Part shown: positions 59,552-64,000 of the stretch, piece after piece | Position numbering within the stretch: position 1 is the stretch's first letter | Layout of the letters: each line of letters opens with the position of its first letter | Assembly: GCA_036746695.1 (NCBI GenBank) | Contig: DAIODP010000001.1 | Span: forward strand, 1,550,001-1,614,000 | DNA: 64,000 bases | Source of the DNA: UBA3006 sp036746695 | GTDB lineage: Bacteria > Actinomycetota > Acidimicrobiia > Acidimicrobiales > Ilumatobacteraceae | Reading direction: 5' to 3' | Notes under the pieces: generated by a model | Databases searched by the model: none | Told to the model about the DNA's origin: nothing | What the model saw: the letters and a program-made list of their open reading frames with translations, nothing else | Position numbers and translations under genes: made by a program

Positions 59552-59564
59552 TTAGTTAAACGCT
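59543..59564. terminator. Small stem-loop between convergent genes
   Basis: AGCGTTTA (59543-59550) and TAAACGCT (59557-59564) form an 8-bp perfect stem with a 6-base loop between the antitoxin-like gene and the DUF305 gene, overlapping both stop codons. Without a long T-run it is a weak but plausible shared terminator. Confidence 0.45.
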
Positions 59565-60144
59565 AGAGCGAACGCAACGTTTCAATTTCCGCTTGTTGAG
59601 CATCGATGATTGCTTTTGCAAGCGTCAGAATCTCGGCGTTATTTCCATCAGCAAGCACAGTTTCTGCCATCTCGATAGCACCCTCGTGGTGCGCAATCAT
59701 TGCTGCAGCCCACGCTGCATCAAATGCTGGTCCCGTCAGCGTGCCAAGTTCGGCAAGTTCATCTGCAGACATCATGCCGCTCATCATTGTCGAGTGGTCA
59801 ACATCGCCCTCTGCTACCAGCGGCTGCCCCCATGCCGCGAGCAAGTCCTTCATGAGGGCAATTTCTGGATCCTGCGCATTTTTTATTTGCGTTGCAAGTT
59901 CCAACACCTTTTCTCCAGCACCAATAGTTGGGTCAAGGGCTATGTCAGACATTTCTATTGCCTGTTCATGATGGGGGATCATCATCTGAGCAAACATCAC
60001 ATCGGCATCATTGAACATTGCGTCTGCAGAGGTTGCGTCTTCAGCCACTACGGGTTCGGCATCTTGTGAACTATTCGAGCCACATGCCGCCAGCACGGAC
60101 ATAAGCACAGCACTGAGAATTGCAACACTTCGTTTCTTGTTCAT
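59563..60144 (-). CDS. DUF305 lipoprotein
   Basis: A 193-residue secreted lipoprotein: signal with lipobox VLAAC and an acidic Ala/Asp linker, then two DUF305 repeats. Each has the His-His-Glu motif: FAQMMIPHHEQAIEMSD and AAMIAHHEGAIEMAE. DUF305 proteins are helical, ferritin-like and probably bind a metal (often in copper-rich or redox loci). It is downstream of the CopC-CopD gene on the same strand. A sigma70-like promoter is visible just upstream (60182-60209). Confidence 0.87.
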   Translation of the reverse strand: MNKKRSVAILSAVLMSVLAACGSNSSQDAEPVVAEDATSADAMFNDADVMFAQMMIPHHEQAIEMSDIALDPTIGAGEKVLELATQIKNAQDPEIALMKDLLAAWGQPLVAEGDVDHSTMMSGMMSADELAELGTLTGPAFDAAWAAAMIAHHEGAIEMAETVLADGNNAEILTLAKAIIDAQQAEIETLRSL

Positions 60145-60181
60145 AAAAATCCGATCTTTCGTGATTGCTTTATTTGATAAG

Positions 60182-60209
60182 AGTCTAAGTAACTGGTTGT
60201 AAATATCAA
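60182..60209 (-). promoter_or_regulatory. Possible sigma70-type promoter for the DUF305 gene
   Basis: On the minus strand TTGATA (60204-60209) and TAGACT (60182-60187) are separated by 16 bases, about 37 bases before the ATG at 60144. The -35 box overlaps the stop codon of the CopC-CopD gene, so DUF305 could be transcribed separately from it. Confidence 0.35.
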
Positions 60210-61540
60210 GTCGGGGTGGTCGCCACCAAGACCGAGGTCATAGCCAACACAGCACCGCCAATTGCGGTCTCCAGCAGCGACGCACGAATGAGCAGCCTTC
60301 GCAAAACATTTGGTCGCGTTGTCTCCCGACGCTTTCGTTCAAGTAGCGATCGCCTATTACGCGCCGCCAGCCACAGCATCAGTGCCACCATAAGTATTTT
60401 TAGTACAAGCAATAAACCGTGGGTGTTGGTCAGCATTGATAACGGATTGGTATGCAATCGCAGGGTTTGAATTACTCCAGTAACTACAAGCACCGCCACC
60501 GCCCGTTCCGCAATGAATCCAAAGCGGTCAAATGCAGCGACAGCGGGTTCAATTTCCACTCGGGGAATAACAATGAACACCAATGAACTCAGCCCACCTA
60601 GCCACACCGCCGACGCGGCTGTGTGAGCCATATCAACCGGAATGCCCAACCACGGAGCACCCTCCGAACGTGAATGCCCAACGTAGGAAAGTGCAACCAA
60701 ATACATCAACCCCGCCGCTGCAAGTAGCCGCGTTCGTGCCTCGGAAAACGTGCCGTTACGCACCAGCCCTCGAGCAAAGGCCACAAAAACAATTCCTATT
60801 ACCACCTTCGCAAACAGCATCCCACCTGGTGTTGTGGAAAGTGCATCACCAAATTCAGCGAACCAACTTCTTCCTTCCAACCCAATGTCGTCAACAAAGA
60901 TCAGCATTTGTACGAGCGACGTGACGGCAAGTCCAATCGAACCCACCAGTGCAAAGCGTCGAGACAACACCAGCGAAAGCGTGCCCTGCGCAACGAACCT
61001 CTCCGTTGCAAACACACCAGCAAACGCCATCAAACTGAGGTAGTTGAACAGCGTGTTGACATGACGAATGGGCTGAGGAATGGGTTCGTTGGTTTCCTCA
61101 CTGTCGACAGCAACGGGTGCAACTGGCGCAACCTCCATTGGTACGGTCGGCGCAATCGCCGCAGATGCATTGACGGTAAAAGGAATGCGACCAGAAATCA
61201 CATGGCCGTCCACGCCCACCAGCCGCCAACGCGCAGTAATCGATCCAAGCAAATCGGGTGGCATGGCAAAGACAATGATGTTGTCGGTTACGCCATGCCT
61301 AGGCGCTGCAAGTGCCGTGCGTACTCCGGTGCCGTTAATCACTTCTCCCGTGGCCGAAGCAAGGGGCACCGATTTATCAAAGCCCACGGTCCATTCGGCC
61401 GGAGAAGCAGAAAGCGCTTCGCCGCTCGCGGGCGAACTGGTTTCTTGGCTGTTGTGGGCATACACAACACTTGGTCCTTGCACGGTTGCGCCAAACACGA
61501 TGGCAACAAAGGCAAAGAGGCGGATCAAGGCAAGTGGCAT
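60206..61540 (-). CDS. CopC-CopD fusion, copper resistance/import membrane protein
   Basis: A 444-residue fusion: signal peptide (1-28; PSVVYAHNSQ, with a near-N-terminal His of the mature protein), a CopC domain with AHNSQETSSPASGEALSA and a VDGHVISGRIPFTV strand. A long membrane CopD part follows (about eight helices, from residue 165). This matches YcnJ/CopCD proteins that move or store copper across the membrane. DUF305 lies directly downstream. The ATG at 61540 is chosen; the open frame continues 30 bases upstream without a good start. Confidence 0.87.
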   Translation of the reverse strand: MPLALIRLFAFVAIVFGATVQGPSVVYAHNSQETSSPASGEALSASPAEWTVGFDKSVPLASATGEVINGTGVRTALAAPRHGVTDNIIVFAMPPDLLGSITARWRLVGVDGHVISGRIPFTVNASAAIAPTVPMEVAPVAPVAVDSEETNEPIPQPIRHVNTLFNYLSLMAFAGVFATERFVAQGTLSLVLSRRFALVGSIGLAVTSLVQMLIFVDDIGLEGRSWFAEFGDALSTTPGGMLFAKVVIGIVFVAFARGLVRNGTFSEARTRLLAAAGLMYLVALSYVGHSRSEGAPWLGIPVDMAHTAASAVWLGGLSSLVFIVIPRVEIEPAVAAFDRFGFIAERAVAVLVVTGVIQTLRLHTNPLSMLTNTHGLLLVLKILMVALMLWLAARNRRSLLERKRRETTRPNVLRRLLIRASLLETAIGGAVLAMTSVLVATTPT

Positions 61541-61600
61541 AGTCTGCGTAAAGCGTGCGAAACAGCGCAACGAGCAAACTTTAGTTGACCAATTTGGGAA

Positions 61601-63520
61601 TTACTGTGCTGATCGCAAAAGTTCCAGCAACTCGCGTTCAAGGCTGGCCGTGGTTGGGTCGGATGCCATATCGCTCGAGTCTTTTATTGCGCTCTCGTGT
61701 GCATAGGCCCTAAACAAGTTGGCCTTTTCTTCAATCAGGTTTACTAAGTGTTCCTCAATGGTGTTCGATGCCAAGATGCGGTGAACATTGACCGTTCGGC
61801 TTTGACCCATGCGGTGCACTCGGGCAATGGCCTGCCACTCTGTCGACGGCTTAAATTGCGCTTCCATCAACACCACAACCGAAGCAGCCTGCAGGTTGAT
61901 ACCAATGCCGCCTGCCTCTATCTGGCAAGCCAGTACGGCAAACCCCGGGGCAGCGCTGAAGTCATCAATGATCTGCATCCGTTCGGCCGAAGTGTTGTCG
62001 CCAGAAATCTGTGGGCAATTGCCAAACATCTCACTGACATCATCAAGCACTTGTCGGAAAAATGAGAACACCACCACCTTGCGGTCTGCTTCCTTGTGCT
62101 CCTCCAACAAGTCCTGCAAGCGCTCATACTTTGCCTCGCTTGTGGTTGCAGCTCGTCGCTTCAGCATGATGTTTACTGGCTGAATTTGGTATTCGTTGCG
62201 GTCATCTTCGGTCAGCGTCACCCATTCGTCCACCTCAATGCGCTCGGGCAACTCGGTCAACACATCGGCTTGTGTTCGGCGCAAGTACACATGTGCCAAC
62301 TGTCGCGCAATGCCAGCTTTATCAAATGATCGGTCGGCCCGCAGCATTGGCCGAATAACACTCACTGCACCAGGGCTTGCAATATGCAGCAAGTTCTGCA
62401 GTTCTTCCACCTTGTTTTCAAGTGCCGTGCCCGTCATCAACGTTACGTAGCGGGCACGTTTCGCTAACGACGAAACCGCAACCGTTCGCTTGGCCTCAGG
62501 GTTCTTTGCGTAGTGGGCTTCGTCCACCGCCAGCATGTCGATGTTTCCAATCAAGTGTGCAATCTTTGGCAATGTCGAATACGACGTAATGGCAATGCCG
62601 CCTTTGCGGTTCCATTCACGCAGCACCTCTTCACGTTCGGCACCATGCGCCAAGTAGGCGGGTAGCTCGGTATGTTTCGCCGCCTCGCGTTGCCAATTGA
62701 CTAACACGCTGTTTGGCGCAACCACAAAGAAGTTTCGGTTGCCGTTTGCATGCAAATGACACATTGCAGCCAACACCTGCACTGTCTTGCCCAACCCCAT
62801 GTCGTCACCCAACAAGGTGCGCTGTTGCACCACCAGGTATCGAGCGCCAAAGTCTTGGTATCTACGTAATGACGCACGCAACGGCCCTTGATCAAGCGGC
62901 GACATCTCCACGCGGTTGGCAATATCAAACGGAATGTCGCCATGTCGACCACGGCTTTTCGTTTCACCGCGAGCAGTGGGCTGCTCTACGTCTAGCTGTT
63001 CGTATGCCGCCGTAAATGCGGCCGAGTTTTGCTGAAACCTGGCAAGCACATCTGCAGCACTTGCATCACGGTTGCGAACCGAATCCAACACGGCAGCCGA
63101 CAGCCTGGTGTCAACCAACCGTTGCGCAATCTCTATTCCGCTTTCTGCCTGCACCAGCTGGTGGGCAAACATCTTTCGTCTGTTGCCCGACAGCAACAAC
63201 TTCAACAACACACCTCGAGACGACACCGCATCCATGTGTGGCTTCGTTCTTCGCAACACCACGCCCAATTCGTTACTTGCCACATTCAGCACATTGCGCG
63301 CCTCAATCACCGCATCAAGTGCAACAATCAGCCCAATGTCTTCGGGCGTAGAAAAGCCCAACGCACCACCGCGTGGCATTCCCGCAGCATCTTTCGCCGC
63401 CAAGGCTTTACTCTGCGCCTTGCGCTGCAACCGCATCGACTCCTCGGCCACGCCAAAGGTTTCGCCAGCAAGTTTCAGTACGGCTTTTCGCCTCAGCCGC
63501 AATTCCCGAAACGAAGTCAC
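61601..63520 (-). CDS. SNF2-family DNA/RNA helicase with unusual N-terminal region
   Basis: A 639-residue SNF2 ATPase. The N-terminal ~200 residues have no recognised domain (basic first helix, then polar coiled parts). The SNF2 core follows: LRRYQDFGARYLV, Walker A LLGDDMGLGKTVQVLAA, DEAHYAKNPEA (Walker B), LMTGTALENKVEELQ, then C-terminal QISGDNTSAERMQIIDDF, CQIEAGGIGINLQAASVV and ARVHRMGQSRTVNVHR (arginine finger region). Bacterial SNF2 proteins remodel protein-DNA complexes; many pair with SWIM-domain proteins, none is here. GTG 63520 is taken as the start; TTG 63526 is also open. Confidence 0.88.
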   Translation of the reverse strand: MTSFRELRLRRKAVLKLAGETFGVAEESMRLQRKAQSKALAAKDAAGMPRGGALGFSTPEDIGLIVALDAVIEARNVLNVASNELGVVLRRTKPHMDAVSSRGVLLKLLLSGNRRKMFAHQLVQAESGIEIAQRLVDTRLSAAVLDSVRNRDASAADVLARFQQNSAAFTAAYEQLDVEQPTARGETKSRGRHGDIPFDIANRVEMSPLDQGPLRASLRRYQDFGARYLVVQQRTLLGDDMGLGKTVQVLAAMCHLHANGNRNFFVVAPNSVLVNWQREAAKHTELPAYLAHGAEREEVLREWNRKGGIAITSYSTLPKIAHLIGNIDMLAVDEAHYAKNPEAKRTVAVSSLAKRARYVTLMTGTALENKVEELQNLLHIASPGAVSVIRPMLRADRSFDKAGIARQLAHVYLRRTQADVLTELPERIEVDEWVTLTEDDRNEYQIQPVNIMLKRRAATTSEAKYERLQDLLEEHKEADRKVVVFSFFRQVLDDVSEMFGNCPQISGDNTSAERMQIIDDFSAAPGFAVLACQIEAGGIGINLQAASVVVLMEAQFKPSTEWQAIARVHRMGQSRTVNVHRILASNTIEEHLVNLIEEKANLFRAYAHESAIKDSSDMASDPTTASLERELLELLRSAQ

Positions 63521-63651
63521 ACCCAATGATGCTTCATGGGTGGGGCAGGGTTTGGCACATAATCCCGATGCCCCACAGCACAGTCGCTACTGCCACCAAA
63601 AACATCGCTATTCTCTGTTTAATCAAACCCCGTCAATAGGAGACAATCATC

Positions 63652-63813
63652 ATGGGTACATGCGGCTGCGGATACACAACAGATGCCAACAAGAACTGCA
63701 ACGGCACTCACCGAGTGGTGCAGGCAGTTAAGGCCGACATCGTGAAGGATCTCGAAGCAAACGGTTTCGCCGAAGCTTCAGCATTTGTTAAGGGCGAAAA
63801 AGCCGACAAATAG
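63652..63813 (+). CDS. CDGSH-like small iron-sulfur protein
   Basis: A 53-residue protein starting ATG 63652 after a clear AGGAGA (63639-63644). The first 20 residues, MGTCGCGYTTDANKNCNGTH, contain Cys4, Cys6, Cys16 and His20, a C-x-C-x9-C-x3-H arrangement that closely follows the CDGSH iron-sulfur motif (C-x-C-x8-C-x3-H) with one extra residue and the final CNGTH in place of CDGSH. The rest is a Lys/Val/Ala-rich helix. Likely binds a [2Fe-2S] cluster or zinc. It is a separate, very small gene before the YceI-like gene and easy to overlook. Confidence 0.7.
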   Translation: MGTCGCGYTTDANKNCNGTHRVVQAVKADIVKDLEANGFAEASAFVKGEKADK

Positions 63814-63827
63814 TCAGTAACTCGCTC

Positions 63828-64000
63828 ATGAAACCCCTCGTGAAAAAGTTGCTCATCGGCGTCGCCGTGCTTGCCATTGGCGCCGTTGCCGGCCCATGGG
63901 TGTACATCAACCTGGTGAAAGACGATGCACCTGAGGCGCTCATGTTAGAACCCTCAGCAGCCACAACCATTGTCGAAGAAACGGTCGAATCAACCGTTCA
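63828..64000 (+). CDS. YceI-like protein, N-terminus only (cut by window)
   Basis: Only the first 57 residues are visible: a basic start (MKPLVKKLLIG), one hydrophobic signal-anchor helix (VAVLAIGAVAGPWVYI) and NLVKDDAPEALMLEP. The GPWVYIN-x-DAPxxL pattern at the membrane exit is typical of actinobacterial YceI-family proteins, which carry a lipocalin-like isoprenoid-binding domain outside the membrane. It follows the CDGSH-like gene by 14 bases. The domain itself is outside the window, so the assignment rests on this N-terminal pattern. Confidence 0.5.
   Translation, partial: MKPLVKKLLIGVAVLAIGAVAGPWVYINLVKDDAPEALMLEPSAATTIVEETVESTV

Noticed and set aside
59110..59562. HigBA-type toxin-antitoxin module
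   Set aside because: Only the HTH protein is found; the 120 bases before it hold no RelE/HigB frame.

Overview
The window is a gene-dense bacterial chromosome segment of moderate G+C with 64 supportable protein-coding genes, two of them cut by the window edges. No gap between genes reaches 300 bases; the longest is about 170 bases, at 18611-18782. I see no rRNA, tRNA, CRISPR array, insertion sequence or prophage. Several markers point to Actinomycetota: a UDP-galactopyranose mutase with a GlfT2-like galactofuranosyltransferase, a mycothiol-conjugate amidase (Mca), the mismatch endonuclease NucS, F420-type enzymes (a DDN-like protein and a luciferase-like oxidoreductase), actinobacterial-type DapD, a fused 2-oxoglutarate decarboxylase (Kgd), an LCP ligase and a wax-ester/triacylglycerol synthase. 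The moderate G+C and the lipid and acyl-CoA gene content fit Acidimicrobiia (Ilumatobacter-like aquatic lineages), but that placement is inference.

Layout. 1-5113: galactofuran synthesis genes converging on a secreted SpoIID/SGNH/peptidoglycan-binding protein. 5184-8905: an exporter, a class II aldolase-like protein, an acyl-CoA mutase large subunit and an F420-type reductase. 8909-14900 (minus): a double-TetR regulator, nitroreductase, dapD, lysS and a biotin-dependent carboxylase alpha subunit. Biotin ligase is divergent from the carboxylase, followed by an LCP protein. 16697-22922: a cyclic-di-GMP enzyme, a PEBP lipoprotein, Mca, a ChbG-like deacetylase, a secreted nuclease, an SDR and two small proteins. 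22888-27482 (minus): neutral-lipid genes (WS/DGAT, PAP2), a RecB-type nuclease, a hydrolase and an SDR. 27536-37036: an acyl-CoA/lipid block (FadD, LLM oxidoreductase, serine hydrolase, MFS, nitronate monooxygenase, geranylgeranyl-reductase-like, SDR, class III aminotransferase). 37062-42683: an XRE regulator, then nucS, an AarF kinase, cysQ, a small membrane protein and ettA. 42793-47724: a PuuD-like membrane protein, a cupredoxin lipoprotein and kgd. 47750-48610: two tandem coiled-coil membrane proteins that differ by exactly five 11-residue repeats. 48709-58719: HAD, NYN-S1 RNase-like, exonuclease III, thioesterase, UvrD2, PH-domain protein, galactokinase, hydrolase, alpha-methylacyl-CoA racemase, PIG-L deacetylase and histidine phosphatase. 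58732-64000: a small membrane protein, an orphan antitoxin-like HTH, a DUF305 lipoprotein, CopC-CopD, a SNF2 helicase, a very small CDGSH-like protein and the start of a YceI-type protein.

The genes work mostly in cell-envelope assembly (Glf, GlfT2, LCP, SpoIID), lipid and CoA metabolism, nucleic-acid repair (NucS, Xth, UvrD2, SNF2, RecB-like) and thiol or metal homeostasis. Packing is extreme: many neighbours share ATGA/GTGA start-stop overlaps, several convergent pairs overlap at their 3' ends, and divergent pairs are only 19-53 bases apart. I did not find a clear new multi-gene defence or biosynthetic system. The most unusual items are the hendecad-repeat paralog pair, the NYN-S1 fusion, the 53-residue CDGSH-like protein, the double TetR regulator and a GGDEF-EAL gene whose reading frame lacks a canonical start before its PAS homology.
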